This document shows, piece after piece, positions 1 to 8,137 of a DNA stretch of 37,226 nucleotides (position 1 is its first letter; each line of letters opens with the position of its first letter). The notes under the pieces were generated by a model. It was not told the origin of the DNA. It did not search any database and was given only the letters and a program-made list of their open reading frames with translations. Both the position numbers and the translations under genes were made by a program. The DNA comes from Lachnospiraceae bacterium (GTDB lineage Bacteria > Bacillota > Clostridia > Lachnospirales > Lachnospiraceae): positions 1 through 37,226 of the forward strand of contig JAGBCB010000038.1 of assembly GCA_017938145.1 (NCBI GenBank), in the 5' to 3' direction.

Positions 1-107
1 AACTGTGGCAATACACTCCTTTAAATAGTCGAAGCTATAAGATAAAAATAAAAAGTCCACAGTGTTACTATTGATTATATCAGAGTTGAGAAGAAAGGAG
101 CGTATTG

Positions 108-662
108 ATGTATTTCAGTGTAAATACATCATACAAGAATACCATGGAACTCTGGGATGCTTATTCAAAGGATGAGGAATTAATTGGCAGTACGTTGGTG
201 CGGGGCGAAGAAATACCACAAGGCATGTATCATTTGGTATGTGAAGTATTGGTGCGACATACCGATGGCTGCTATTTGTGTATGAAGCGCTCCGTGCAAA
301 AGTGGAATTACGGTGGCTGGTATGAAGCCACGGCAGGCGGTTCTGCCCTCGCAGGTGAAGATAAATGGCAGTGTGTGGAACGGGAACTCTTGGAAGAAAC
401 CGGGCTTGTCTGCCACGATTTTGAAGAAGTGAATCGTTCTATGGAAGAGCGGAAACAGGCCATTTTTTATAATTTCGTATGCACGGTGGATTGTGAAAAA
501 AATGCTGTTAAACTGCAGGAAGGAGAAACGGAAGGATTTCTTTGGATGAGCGAGGAAGAGTTCAAGGAGTTTGTAAATTCGGACAGAATGATACCGTCCA
601 ACCGGAGGAGATATGAAAAGTATTTTCAGAGGATGGGGTATGTGAGAAAAGAAAAAGTATAA
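108..662 (+). CDS. Nudix hydrolase
   Basis: This 184-residue protein would hydrolyse a nucleoside diphosphate linked to another moiety in the cytoplasm; the substrate cannot be read from the sequence. A complete Nudix box is visible: G78, five residues, E84, seven residues, then RELLEETGL at 92-100, including the metal-binding glutamates E93, E96 and E97. The N-terminal 40 residues and the HLVCEVLV strand resemble the IPP isomerase/YfcD-like branch of the superfamily. AAAGGAG at about 94-100 fits ATG 108; a TTG three bases earlier (105) is in frame but less likely. The gene stands alone and is followed by the promoter of the toxin-antitoxin pair. The family is certain, the substrate is not. 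Confidence 0.9.
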   Translation: MYFSVNTSYKNTMELWDAYSKDEELIGSTLVRGEEIPQGMYHLVCEVLVRHTDGCYLCMKRSVQKWNYGGWYEATAGGSALAGEDKWQCVERELLEETGLVCHDFEEVNRSMEERKQAIFYNFVCTVDCEKNAVKLQEGETEGFLWMSEEEFKEFVNSDRMIPSNRRRYEKYFQRMGYVRKEKV

Positions 663-686
663 TTTTTATAGGGTTGCATATAATAC

Positions 687-715
687 TTGACGTACAGAAA
701 ATTGTACAGTATAAT
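687..715 (+). promoter_or_regulatory. Promoter of the yefM-yoeB pair
   Basis: A housekeeping-type promoter: TTGACG at 687-692, a 17-base spacer, and a perfect TATAAT at 710-715. The first operator palindrome lies inside the spacer, so bound repressor would block RNA polymerase directly. Confidence 0.88.
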
Positions 716-736
716 GAAAGTACAGAAAACTGTACT
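691..736 (+). promoter_or_regulatory. Paired operator palindromes of the toxin-antitoxin operon
   Basis: Two near-identical 16-base imperfect palindromes, GTACAGAAAATTGTAC at 692-707 and GTACAGAAAACTGTAC at 720-735, start 28 bases apart. The first contains the hexamer TGTACA (703-708), the core known in YefM-YoeB operators, where two palindromes are bound cooperatively by the antitoxin-toxin complex. One copy overlaps the promoter spacer and the other covers the expected transcription start. Function is inferred from family knowledge and position. Confidence 0.82.
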
Positions 737-756
737 TAGTTTCAAGGAGGAATTTT

Positions 757-1023
757 ATGTTAGCTGTAAATTATACAAATCTTCGCGATAACATGAAAAC
801 ATATATGGATAAAGTAACAAATGACTATGAGACTATGATTGTGACTCGAAAAGATAATAAAAACGTAGTTATGTTATCTGAAGAATCCTATAATAACCTT
901 ATGGAAAATGTGCATATCATGGGAAACAAGGCAAATTATGATTGGTTGATGGAATCTAAGGCGCAGTTGGAAAAGGGCAATATTTCTGTGCAGAATCTGA
1001 TAGAGGTATCTGCCGATGAATAA
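757..1023 (+). CDS. yefM: Antitoxin, YefM/Phd family
   Basis: An 88-residue antitoxin that binds and neutralises the YoeB-type RNase encoded next to it and represses its own operon. The N-terminal half has the YefM/Phd fold signature: a start like LAVNYTNLRDNM, then the strand MIVTRKDNKNVVMLSEESYNNLME. The C-terminal 30 residues are the flexible toxin-binding tail. AAGGAGG at 744-750 precedes ATG 757. Its last eight bases overlap the toxin gene, which fits translational coupling. The TGTACA-type operator upstream supports autorepression. Confidence 0.93.
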   Translation: MLAVNYTNLRDNMKTYMDKVTNDYETMIVTRKDNKNVVMLSEESYNNLMENVHIMGNKANYDWLMESKAQLEKGNISVQNLIEVSADE

Positions 1024-1279
1024 AGTTTTTACAGACAACGGATGGAAGGACTATGTATACTGGCAAACAGAAGACAGAAAAACTTTAAAGAAAATCAATA
1101 GTCTTATTGAGGATATCTGTAGAAACGGGAATGAGGGTATTGGAAAGCCCGAGCCATTAGGTGGTAATTTGGCCGGATTTTGGAGCAGACGAATTAATGA
1201 CAAGGATAGACTAATCTATAAAATTGATGAGAAAAATGTATATATCTTAGCCTGTCGTTATCATTATAGTGATACTTAA
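1016..1279 (+). CDS. yoeB: Toxin YoeB, ribosome-dependent mRNA endonuclease
   Basis: An 87-residue YoeB/Txe-type RNase of the RelE superfamily, which cleaves mRNA in the ribosomal A site when not held by YefM. The family block is intact: GKPEPL at 43-48, GFWSRRI at 54-60, RLIY at 65-68 and ACRYHY at 79-84. Residues equivalent to E. coli YoeB E46, R65, H83 and Y84 fall at exactly these positions, so the toxin is probably active. The start lies inside the end of yefM. A bidirectional-type terminator follows about 65 bases downstream. Confidence 0.95.
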   Translation: MNKVFTDNGWKDYVYWQTEDRKTLKKINSLIEDICRNGNEGIGKPEPLGGNLAGFWSRRINDKDRLIYKIDEKNVYILACRYHYSDT

Positions 1280-1344
1280 GCGATAAAGGGCTACCGCACG
1301 CTACAATACTTTTAGAAGGTAGGAAGAAAACGCAGATGATAACC

Positions 1345-1376
1345 AATAGAGCATGGGTTTAACATGCTCTATTTTA
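1345..1376 (+). terminator. Intrinsic terminator after the toxin-antitoxin pair
   Basis: An 11-bp stem, AATAGAGCATG (1345-1355) pairing with CATGCTCTATT (1363-1373), closes a 7-base loop and runs into a short T tract. The A-rich 5' flank could let it work in both directions. Confidence 0.75.
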
Positions 1377-1398
1377 CTATAAACCGGAGAAAGAAAAC

Positions 1399-2028
1399 AT
1401 GATATCTTTAGAAAATTATTTACAAAATCCCTGCTCATCCAGTTCAATTCCCTATTGGAAAGCAAAGACTATTTCTGTTCCTGACAATATGAAGATTGTA
1501 CATGATGGGGATTTTTCGACAGAATTGTTAAAAGAGTATGAGGATGAAACTTATTTTCGCCTGCACCATTCCATGCAGAAGTTGACTAAACCGGAGCCGG
1601 AAGGCTATGATATCGCAACTGCAACGCCGAAAGATATAGAAACAATTGTGTCGGTAATCAATAGTTCTTATACTGACTTGCAAGTAAACAAAGAGCAAAT
1701 CCAAAGCTATACCAAAACACTGGTATATCGTCCGGAACTGTGGATTTTAATAAAGGAATCAGCAACAGAAAACTGTGTTGGCTGCGGTATCGCAGATTTT
1801 GACCCGGAGGCAGAAGAACTGATTTTAGAATGGATTCAGGTACTGCCACAGTATCGGGGAAAGAATATCGGAACTGGCATTGTAAAGGAGCTCTTATGGA
1901 GAAGCAGAGAGTATGCCAAATTTGCAACGGTATCCGGCAAGGTGGAAAATAAAACAAAACCGGAAGCACTGTATCGGAAGTGTGGATTTAACGGTAACGA
2001 TATATGGCACATTATGCGCAAGAAGTAG
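1399..2028 (+). CDS. GNAT family N-acetyltransferase
   Basis: A 209-residue protein with a C-terminal GNAT domain (about 75-205) behind an unassigned N-terminal part. The acetyl-CoA loop is visible as QYRGKNIGTGIV in motif A, followed by the helix KELLWRSREYA and the closing segment EALYRKCGF. The acceptor substrate is unknown. GGAG upstream of ATG 1399 provides the ribosome site. The next gene starts 42 bases downstream on the same strand, so the two are probably co-transcribed. Confidence 0.85.
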   Translation: MISLENYLQNPCSSSSIPYWKAKTISVPDNMKIVHDGDFSTELLKEYEDETYFRLHHSMQKLTKPEPEGYDIATATPKDIETIVSVINSSYTDLQVNKEQIQSYTKTLVYRPELWILIKESATENCVGCGIADFDPEAEELILEWIQVLPQYRGKNIGTGIVKELLWRSREYAKFATVSGKVENKTKPEALYRKCGFNGNDIWHIMRKK

Positions 2029-2069
2029 AAAGAGTTTATCAAGCATTGCTTTAGGAGAACACATAATTA

Positions 2070-3119
2070 ATGACAAAAGACGAAATCAAGCTTAGACAAG
2101 TTACAAACCAATATTTGATGACTCCTGCTCCAAAGTTGCAGGTAGTACGGGATTTATGTGGTGTTCAGGCCCAGTTTATGACCAATGCCCTGCATTCCCT
2201 GAAAATTCGTTGCAACGATTTCGACGAGGCTACGGTGGCAGATGGTTTAGTGAAAAACTGGACGGTACGCGGCACGGTTCACGTGTTTGCTGAGGACGAT
2301 TTACCGCTATTTATTCATTGTAACAATGGCAATGATTACCGTAAAAACGAATGGAACGGCTACTCTTTCTGGAATCAGCGGGATAAGTGGGCACTGACAC
2401 CGGAGCGGCAGAAGTACTTAGCGCAGGTGATTTTGAATGCCTTGGAGAAAGAACCCTACACCAGAGAAGAATTAAAGGAAATCTGCCGGGAGGCCGGAAT
2501 GACAGAGCCGGAGGAGAGCAGCATGTTCGACCAGTGGGGCGGCGGTGTCAGGGAGCTTTGTGAACGGGGTTTCATGAATTATGTGGTGCAGGAGAAAAAG
2601 GCATTTTGTCTATCACCGGAATTTACACCGATTCCTGAAGAAGAGGCAAAGCTTAAGCAGGCAAGAAGATATTTTACTAATTTCGGTCCGGCTACCATAC
2701 ACGATGCCATGTATTATTTTCATGCATCGGCAACCCAGGTGAAGCAGTGGCTGGAGCAGCTTCCGGTAAAGGAAGCAGAATGTGACGGAAAGACCTATTA
2801 TTACATAGAGAATGCTAAAAACTACAATCAGGAAATTCCAAAATGTCTGTTTTTAGCGGGCTTTGACCAATTAATGTTAGGATATGAAAAAAAGGAAAGC
2901 CTGTATCTGCCACAGGAGCATTTACGAAAGATTTTTAATCTGGCAGGAATTGTAATGCCGGCGCTTATGATAAACGGACAAATTGTGGGCAAATGGAAGC
3001 AGAAGAGCGGAAAACTTACCGTGGAGCTGTTTGACAAGGTTAGTGAGAAAGAGAAGAAAACGATAAAAGAAAAAGCAGAGATGCTATGGGATGATTTGAA
3101 AAAGATAGAAATTTTATAG
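2070..3119 (+). CDS. HTH_42 winged-helix protein, AlkX/YcaQ-AlkZ DNA glycosylase superfamily
   Basis: A 349-residue protein of the HTH_42 superfamily (COG3214), which includes E. coli YcaQ/AlkX and Streptomyces AlkZ, glycosylases that unhook DNA interstrand crosslinks. The N-terminal winged helix ends in LCGVQAQFM, where the QAQ at about 33-35 matches the catalytic QxQ variant of the AlkX branch. WTVRGTVHVF (about 64-73) is the conserved RGT segment on the DNA-facing side. A C-terminal LAGFDQLMLGY (about 263-273) matches the domain-end signature. The AGGAG site sits about 12 bases from ATG, slightly long. The family is secure; glycosylase activity is inferred. Confidence 0.8.
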   Translation: MTKDEIKLRQVTNQYLMTPAPKLQVVRDLCGVQAQFMTNALHSLKIRCNDFDEATVADGLVKNWTVRGTVHVFAEDDLPLFIHCNNGNDYRKNEWNGYSFWNQRDKWALTPERQKYLAQVILNALEKEPYTREELKEICREAGMTEPEESSMFDQWGGGVRELCERGFMNYVVQEKKAFCLSPEFTPIPEEEAKLKQARRYFTNFGPATIHDAMYYFHASATQVKQWLEQLPVKEAECDGKTYYYIENAKNYNQEIPKCLFLAGFDQLMLGYEKKESLYLPQEHLRKIFNLAGIVMPALMINGQIVGKWKQKSGKLTVELFDKVSEKEKKTIKEKAEMLWDDLKKIEIL

Positions 3120-3187
3120 AAAATAGAATTGTTTTATAGTATTATGAACAATTGAAAGTATGTAAATGACAACGAAGGAGAGTCACT

Positions 3188-4156
3188 ATGGAATTCAAAG
3201 GATATACCTACGGCCACGGGGCAAGACGGGGAGAATACCGGTCCGAGGGCGGCATTAAGTCCCAGGAGTTATTGTATCAGACCGGCATTAACTGGATGTG
3301 TCTGGCATTGAGCCTGACCCAGGAGACTGCCCATAGCACAAAAATCGAGTTTGATTTTGGACGCAGCAGCTCTGACCGTGATATTATGGCGGCCATTGAG
3401 CGGGCGCATAAAAATAATATTAAGGTTTGTTTAAAACCGATGGTAAACTGCCGTGATGGTGTATGGCGCGCCTACATCAACTTTGCGGATTCTGACTTTG
3501 CGGGCCGTGACCTTTACTGGGACAAGTGGTTTGAAAACTACGGCAATTTCATGAAGTATTATGCAGAGCTGGCAGAGGAGACCGGTTGCGAAATGCTTTG
3601 CATCGGTTGTGAAATGTGCGGTACCGAGCGCAAGGAATCCCACTGGAGAAAGTTAATTGCAGAGATTCGTCAGGTTTATTCCGGCAAGCTCATATACAAC
3701 ACTAACCATGGTCATGAGGATGATGTAAAGTGGTTTGATGCAGTAGATTATGTTGGTACCAGTGCATATTTTCCTGTGGCAAAGGAAGGCGGCGCATCCT
3801 CGGAAGAAATGCAGCAGGCCTGGTTAAAGGTACGGGATGATATGTACAGGATTTATCAGAAGTGGCAGAAAAAAGTGGTATTCATCGAAATCGGCTGCCG
3901 CAGTGCCAAGGGTTGTGCTACCATGCCGTGGGATTTCCAGCACAGAGAGTTCCCTCACGATGAGGATGAACAGGCTAACTTCTTTGATTCCTGCCTTAAA
4001 GTGTTTGGCGACCAGGAATGGTTCGGCGGCGTGTTCTGGTGGGATTGGAGCACCTTTATTTACGACGATGAAGAAACTGCCAAGCAGGACAATGGTTTTA
4101 ACATTCATTTAAAGAAGGCGGAAGACGTGCTGAAAGAGTGGTATGCGAAGCTGTAG
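3188..4156 (+). CDS. Glycoside hydrolase, GH113-like
   Basis: A 322-residue single-domain TIM-barrel protein without signal peptide, so it should act on oligosaccharides inside the cell. Layout and motifs fit GH113 (beta-mannanase/mannosidase-like). IGCEM puts the probable acid/base E142 at the end of strand 4, and FIEIGC puts the probable nucleophile E234 at the end of strand 7, followed by the aromatic FWWDWS segment near residue 282. Many such proteins are misnamed 1,4-beta-xylanase. AAGGAG precedes ATG 3188. The GH32 enzyme downstream fits a plant-glycan role. The exact linkage is unknown. Confidence 0.78.
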   Translation: MEFKGYTYGHGARRGEYRSEGGIKSQELLYQTGINWMCLALSLTQETAHSTKIEFDFGRSSSDRDIMAAIERAHKNNIKVCLKPMVNCRDGVWRAYINFADSDFAGRDLYWDKWFENYGNFMKYYAELAEETGCEMLCIGCEMCGTERKESHWRKLIAEIRQVYSGKLIYNTNHGHEDDVKWFDAVDYVGTSAYFPVAKEGGASSEEMQQAWLKVRDDMYRIYQKWQKKVVFIEIGCRSAKGCATMPWDFQHREFPHDEDEQANFFDSCLKVFGDQEWFGGVFWWDWSTFIYDDEETAKQDNGFNIHLKKAEDVLKEWYAKL

Positions 4157-4178
4157 TGTTGGGCTGCATGAAAGTGGC

Positions 4179-4208
4179 TTGACAAAGTCCAAAAGAAAAT
4201 GCTATATT
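4179..4208 (+). promoter_or_regulatory. Promoter reading into a short leader
   Basis: A consensus TTGACA at 4179-4184, an 18-base spacer and TATATT at 4203-4208, just after the GH113-like gene. The expected transcript start near 4215 lies only about 25 bases before a strong terminator-like hairpin. Confidence 0.75.
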
Positions 4209-4214
4209 GAATTC

Positions 4215-4280
4215 GATATTAGACGAAAGGTCTGATCCACGCTTGTTAGGGAAAATGGTTTCCTTAACAGGCGTTTTTTG
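4215..4280 (+). ncRNA. Short leader RNA ending in a terminator: attenuator or small RNA
   Basis: From the predicted start, the RNA would hold a small hairpin (AGAC/GTCT at about 4221-4233) and then a 15-bp stem, CGCTTGTTAGGGAAA (4240-4254) with TTTCCTTAACAGGCG (4259-4273). The loop has four bases and six T follow (4274-4279). The stem has only two G-T pairs, so termination should be efficient. The ribosome site of the next gene begins 12 bases later. Either the leader controls readthrough into that gene or it is a free RNA of about 65 bases. I recognise no known riboswitch consensus. Confidence 0.6.
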
Positions 4281-4306
4281 TTTTGGAACAAAAGGAGGAA
4301 TTTGTA

Positions 4307-4675
4307 ATGAAGTTCAACTACATGCGTATTCAGGGCAGGGAATTATCTTATGTTACACAGTACCCTAAAGGTATTTTCGGGATGTGTTGGAGGATGATTT
4401 ACGACGGAGTAATGAACGAAGAAGATGCAGAAATATTCCGGGAAATCGACCGTTGGTTTGTGGAGAATTTGCCGGAACCACCGATGTGTAGAACAGGAAA
4501 TCAGCGAGTCATCACATTCTTTAAAACTGCAACCACAGAGGAAATGCTGAAACACATCGAGCCTGCCATGGCACTGCTTGACAAGTACAGTCATCCGTAT
4601 GATGTGGTGTATACCAATTTTGTGGGAAATATTGTGTACGAGGATGAGTTTCAGGTGGCGGTACAGCTGGATTAG
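4307..4675 (+). CDS. Small conserved-looking protein of unknown function
   Basis: A 122-residue soluble protein that I do not recognise. It begins MKFNYMRIQG and is acidic, without signal peptide, membrane segment or cysteine motif. Aromatic and proline-rich patches (PKGIFGMCWRMIYDG, FVENLPEPPMC) and a closing beta-like VVYTNFVGNIVYEDEFQVAVQLD-type strand pair suggest a compact alpha/beta fold. AAAGGAGG at 4291-4298 selects ATG 4307 over an in-frame TTG at 4283. Its leader carries a terminator hairpin, so expression may be conditional. The GH32 gene starts 41 bases later. Confidence 0.72.
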   Translation: MKFNYMRIQGRELSYVTQYPKGIFGMCWRMIYDGVMNEEDAEIFREIDRWFVENLPEPPMCRTGNQRVITFFKTATTEEMLKHIEPAMALLDKYSHPYDVVYTNFVGNIVYEDEFQVAVQLD

Positions 4676-4716
4676 TGGTATACTGTTACTAATGAAAGAT
4701 GGAGAAGGAGTTTTCT

Positions 4717-5988
4717 ATGGACAGAACCTATAACTACCATTTTACACCGCCAAAGGGGTGGATGAATGACCCGAACGGAATGGTGTATATCGACGGCGTA
4801 TACCACCTGTTTTACCAGCATTATCCTCATGATATTGTCTGGGGACCGATGCACTGGGGACATGCAGTAAGCACGGATTTGCTTCATTGGGAGCACAAGC
4901 CTATCGCGATTTATCCAACGGAAGAGGAGTACATTTTCTCCGGTTCCTGTGTGTATGATAAGGAGAATGTATCCGGACTTGGAACCAAGGAACAGCCGCC
5001 ACTGTTGGCGTTTTATACTGCCCACAATCCGATAACCGGTGAAGAGCAGCAGAGTATTGCTTATAGCACGGATTTTGAAACCTTTACAAAGTATGAGGGG
5101 AATCCTGTGATTGAAAATGAAAAGTATATGGCAGGTGACGAGGCAAAGGAAAATCCTGCTTTCAAAAAAGACTTCCGTGACCCGAAAGTATTTCGAAACC
5201 CGGTAAAGGGTGGTTTTACCATGGTGCTGGCAGCGGGACATCAATTGGAGTTTTATCATTCCATGAATCTGCTTTCCTGGGAGAAAACAGGAGAGTTTGC
5301 GCCAAAGGAAGGGGTTATAGATATTTGCGAGTGCCCGGATTGTTTCCCGTTGGAAACGGAAGAAGGAACTAAGTGGATTCTGATGCTCAGCCGTACTTCC
5401 CATATCATGCCGTATTATGTGGGCATGTTTGACGGCAATACCTTTGTAGAGGAGAAAGATGAGTTTGAGGAAAACGTAAATCCCCCTCTTTTAGACTACG
5501 CTTCCGACAATTACGCCATGGTAACCTTTGCAAACTGTCCTGGGCCTCTAATGCTTGGCTGGGGTGAAAGCTGGGATTATGTATCCCAGACACCGGCGAA
5601 AAACTATCGGGGAAAAATGACCATGGCCCGTAAGGCACAGTTGTTGAAAACAGAGAAGGGCTGGCGTCTTCGGTTTGCTCCGGCAACATTGTCCGGTATT
5701 GCTAAAAAGGATGTTTGGCAGGGGGTATTGCAACCGGGAGAACATAAAGAATTTTTGCTTTCGGAAGGCAAAAAACTGGTGCTTTCCGTAACGAAAGAGG
5801 AAATATTGGTAGACCGCAGTAATGCCGGAGATTTGAGCTTTTCTGAATATCTGCAGACAAAAGCAGCATGGTTTTTGGCAAAGAGAATAAAAACAGGAAA
5901 CTGCAACATCACAGTAATTCAGGATAATGGCTATTTTGAGATTTTTGCCGATGACGGTCTTGTCGTATTTTCTGTAATGACATATTGA
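4717..5988 (+). CDS. Glycoside hydrolase family 32, sucrose-6-phosphate hydrolase/beta-fructosidase
   Basis: A 423-residue cytoplasmic GH32 enzyme that cleaves terminal fructose from sucrose, sucrose-6-phosphate or fructo-oligosaccharides. All three catalytic acids are visible: nucleophile D18 in WMNDPNG, transition-state stabiliser D155 in FRDP, and acid/base E205 in ECPD. The five-blade propeller is followed by a beta-sandwich from about residue 300. It is slightly shorter than typical family members (about 450-490). GGAGAAGGAG at 4701-4710 chooses ATG 4717 over ATG 4699. No sugar transporter or fructokinase lies beside it, so the natural substrate is open. Confidence 0.93.
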   Translation: MDRTYNYHFTPPKGWMNDPNGMVYIDGVYHLFYQHYPHDIVWGPMHWGHAVSTDLLHWEHKPIAIYPTEEEYIFSGSCVYDKENVSGLGTKEQPPLLAFYTAHNPITGEEQQSIAYSTDFETFTKYEGNPVIENEKYMAGDEAKENPAFKKDFRDPKVFRNPVKGGFTMVLAAGHQLEFYHSMNLLSWEKTGEFAPKEGVIDICECPDCFPLETEEGTKWILMLSRTSHIMPYYVGMFDGNTFVEEKDEFEENVNPPLLDYASDNYAMVTFANCPGPLMLGWGESWDYVSQTPAKNYRGKMTMARKAQLLKTEKGWRLRFAPATLSGIAKKDVWQGVLQPGEHKEFLLSEGKKLVLSVTKEEILVDRSNAGDLSFSEYLQTKAAWFLAKRIKTGNCNITVIQDNGYFEIFADDGLVVFSVMTY

Positions 5989-6013
5989 GAAAATCTGCGG
6001 ATTGCGGTAAAAT
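5985..6013 (+). promoter_or_regulatory. Promoter of the enoate reductase/aconitase-X operon
   Basis: TTGAGA at 5985-5990 and TAAAAT at 6008-6013 with a 17-base spacer, starting at the stop codon of the GH32 gene. It is the only good promoter-like pair in the 73-base gap. Confidence 0.6.
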
Positions 6014-6061
6014 AGAAGTATCTAAACTTATGGGTTTACAAAAGCGAAAGGAGTTTACACT

Positions 6062-8125
6062 ATGGACAAAATGGATCCGAAATACGCGCCACTGTTTACG
6101 CCGTGGAAAATCGGCAACGTGGAAATCAAAAACCGAATTGTTCTTTGCCCAATGGGCGGAACTTCACTGTTCGGTTGGATGGAACCAAATCACTTCGATA
6201 AGGAGGCTGCAAAGTTCTTTATTGAGCGTGCAAAGAACAATGTAGGTCTCATCATTCCGGGTATTGCACCTTTAAAGGATACCATCGGAGGAAGATGGCT
6301 GTGGCAGAACAAGAAGATGTTCAAGGATTTAAAACCGTTCATGGATGAAATTCATGAAACCGGAGCAAAGTTGTTTGTGCAGCTGACTGCCGGTATGGGC
6401 CGTTCCTGGGCAATTACCGACCATCTGGTAATGTTACATAACAATCCGGTGCTGGCTGCCATTGCAAAGCCAATCATTGATGTCAGATACCAGTCTGCCA
6501 GCCCAAGCGTACTGCCATCCCGCTGGTCCGACAAGGTAACCTGCCGTGAGATTACCCGTAAAGAAATTCAGGATATTATTGATGCCTATGCAAAGACTGC
6601 TCTGCTTTGTAAAGAAGCAGGCGTGGACGGCGTGGAAATCCATGCGGTTCACGAGGGTTATTTGCTTGACCAGTTTACATTAAAATACACCAACAAGCGT
6701 ACCGACGAATACGGTGGTTCCTTTGAAAACCGTTACCGTTTTGCTACGGATGTTGTTAAGGCCATCAAAGCTGTCTGCGGAAAAGACTTCCCTGTTTCCC
6801 TGCGTTATTCCGTTCTTTCCAAAACAAAAGGTTTTGGTGAAGGTGCGGTTCCGGGCGAAGACTATGTAGAAGTCGGCCGTGATATGGAAGAAAGTGAAAA
6901 GGCGGTTAAGTATCTGCAGGATGCAGGTTACGATATGTTAAATGCGGACAACGGTACTTATGATGCCTGGTACTGGGCTCATCCGCCTCAGTATATGCCT
7001 CAGAACTGTAACTTGGAGGACGTTGCCCACATCCGCAAGTTTGTGGACATTCCTGTGGTTTGTGCCGGCCGTATGGAACCTGAAGTAGGTGCCCAGGCGA
7101 TTGCTGACGGCAGAATTGACGCCATGGGTGTGGCACGTCAGTTCTTAGCAGACAGTGAGTGGATTACCAAGCTTATCGAAAACCGTTTGGAAGACATCCG
7201 CCCATGTATCTGCTGTCATAACGCATGCTTTAACATGACTCATTACAAGGGCGTGGCAAACGACCAGTCCATCACGGATGCATCCCACATCGCAAGATGC
7301 GCGCTGGACCCTGAGGTAATGCAGTCCAAGAAATATAAGATTGAACCGGCAAAGAAGGTAAAGAACATCGCAGTGATCGGCGGCGGTATCGGAGGTATGG
7401 AAGCTGCAATTGTGCTTGCAAAGCGCGGCCACAAGGTAACCCTTTATGAAAAGGACAACAAACTTGGCGGTATCTTCATTGCGGCGGCAGCTCCTTCCTT
7501 CAAGGAAAAGGACCGTACCTTAATTGCCTGGTATGAGCGTGAAATTAAGAGATATCCAATTGATGTTAAGTTAAATACAGAAGTTAAGGATATTGCTTCC
7601 TTGGGTGCAGACGAAGTTATCGTGGCGACCGGTGCAGTGGCTAAAAAGCTTCCAATCAAGGGTGCAGAGCATGCCATGGAAGCGACCGAATATCTCCTTG
7701 GCGAAAAGCAGGTAGGCGAAAACGTTGTTATTATCGGCGGCGGTCTTACCGGCTGTGAAATTGCTTATGACCTGTATTTACAGGGCAAGAAGCCAACCAT
7801 CGTGGAAATGAAGAACGACTTAATTGCGGTTACCGGAATTTGTCTGGCAAATACCAGTTTCCTGCGTGATTTCTTTAAGGCGAACAAGGTTCCGGTACAT
7901 CTGGAAACCGCCCTGAAGGAAGTTCTGGAAGACGGCGTCATGGTGGCAGATAAGGACGGCAAGACCTTCAAGATTGATGCAGACAGTGTCATTCTTTCTG
8001 TTGGTTATAACCCGGCACCGCTGGCACCAAAGGGCAAGAATGTCCATGTGATTGGTGATGCTTCCAAGGTAGGCAACCTGCGTACTGTTATTTGGCAGGC
8101 GTGGGACGTAGCTATGAAGCTGTAA
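6062..8125 (+). CDS. NADH:flavin oxidoreductase / 2-enoate reductase type, FMN-4Fe4S-FAD
   Basis: A 687-residue enzyme with the three-part layout of 2-enoate and 2,4-dienoyl-CoA reductases. Residues 1-375 form an Old-Yellow-Enzyme barrel; the segments HAVHEGYLLDQF and TDEYGGSFENR are typical. A 4Fe-4S site follows, with CxxCxxxC at about 382-389 and a fourth Cys in ARCALDP; the gap before that Cys is about 23 residues, roughly twice the usual. An FAD Rossmann fold (GGGIGGMEAA, about 438) and an NAD(P)H fold (GGGLTGCEIA, about 555) complete it. It would reduce an activated C=C bond. Relatives include BaiCD/BaiH, but no other bai gene is here. It leads a four-gene operon. Confidence 0.9.
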   Translation: MDKMDPKYAPLFTPWKIGNVEIKNRIVLCPMGGTSLFGWMEPNHFDKEAAKFFIERAKNNVGLIIPGIAPLKDTIGGRWLWQNKKMFKDLKPFMDEIHETGAKLFVQLTAGMGRSWAITDHLVMLHNNPVLAAIAKPIIDVRYQSASPSVLPSRWSDKVTCREITRKEIQDIIDAYAKTALLCKEAGVDGVEIHAVHEGYLLDQFTLKYTNKRTDEYGGSFENRYRFATDVVKAIKAVCGKDFPVSLRYSVLSKTKGFGEGAVPGEDYVEVGRDMEESEKAVKYLQDAGYDMLNADNGTYDAWYWAHPPQYMPQNCNLEDVAHIRKFVDIPVVCAGRMEPEVGAQAIADGRIDAMGVARQFLADSEWITKLIENRLEDIRPCICCHNACFNMTHYKGVANDQSITDASHIARCALDPEVMQSKKYKIEPAKKVKNIAVIGGGIGGMEAAIVLAKRGHKVTLYEKDNKLGGIFIAAAAPSFKEKDRTLIAWYEREIKRYPIDVKLNTEVKDIASLGADEVIVATGAVAKKLPIKGAEHAMEATEYLLGEKQVGENVVIIGGGLTGCEIAYDLYLQGKKPTIVEMKNDLIAVTGICLANTSFLRDFFKANKVPVHLETALKEVLEDGVMVADKDGKTFKIDADSVILSVGYNPAPLAPKGKNVHVIGDASKVGNLRTVIWQAWDVAMKL

Positions 8126-8137
8126 GGAGGAAAAACT

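Noticed and set aside
2-63. ACTGTGG/CCACAGT inverted repeat at the window start
   Set aside because: Seven-base arms with a 48-base gap and no T tract are too weak to call a terminator or element end.
4215-4280. Known riboswitch class (mini-ykkC, preQ1, fluoride) before the 122-residue gene
   Set aside because: The conserved loops of these classes are not present; only the terminator and one small hairpin can be supported.
4672-5403. Long open frame on the minus strand (243 codons)
   Set aside because: It is antisense to the well-supported GH32 gene, has no ribosome site, and its composition (His, Arg, Cys, Leu-rich) is that of a shadow frame.
5985-6245. Open frame overlapping the start of the enoate reductase
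   Set aside because: It lies in another frame of a confident gene and has no ribosome site.
6062-8125. Bile acid 7-dehydroxylation operon (baiCD/baiH)
   Set aside because: The enzyme type matches, but none of the other bai genes are present and the neighbours are aconitase X subunits.
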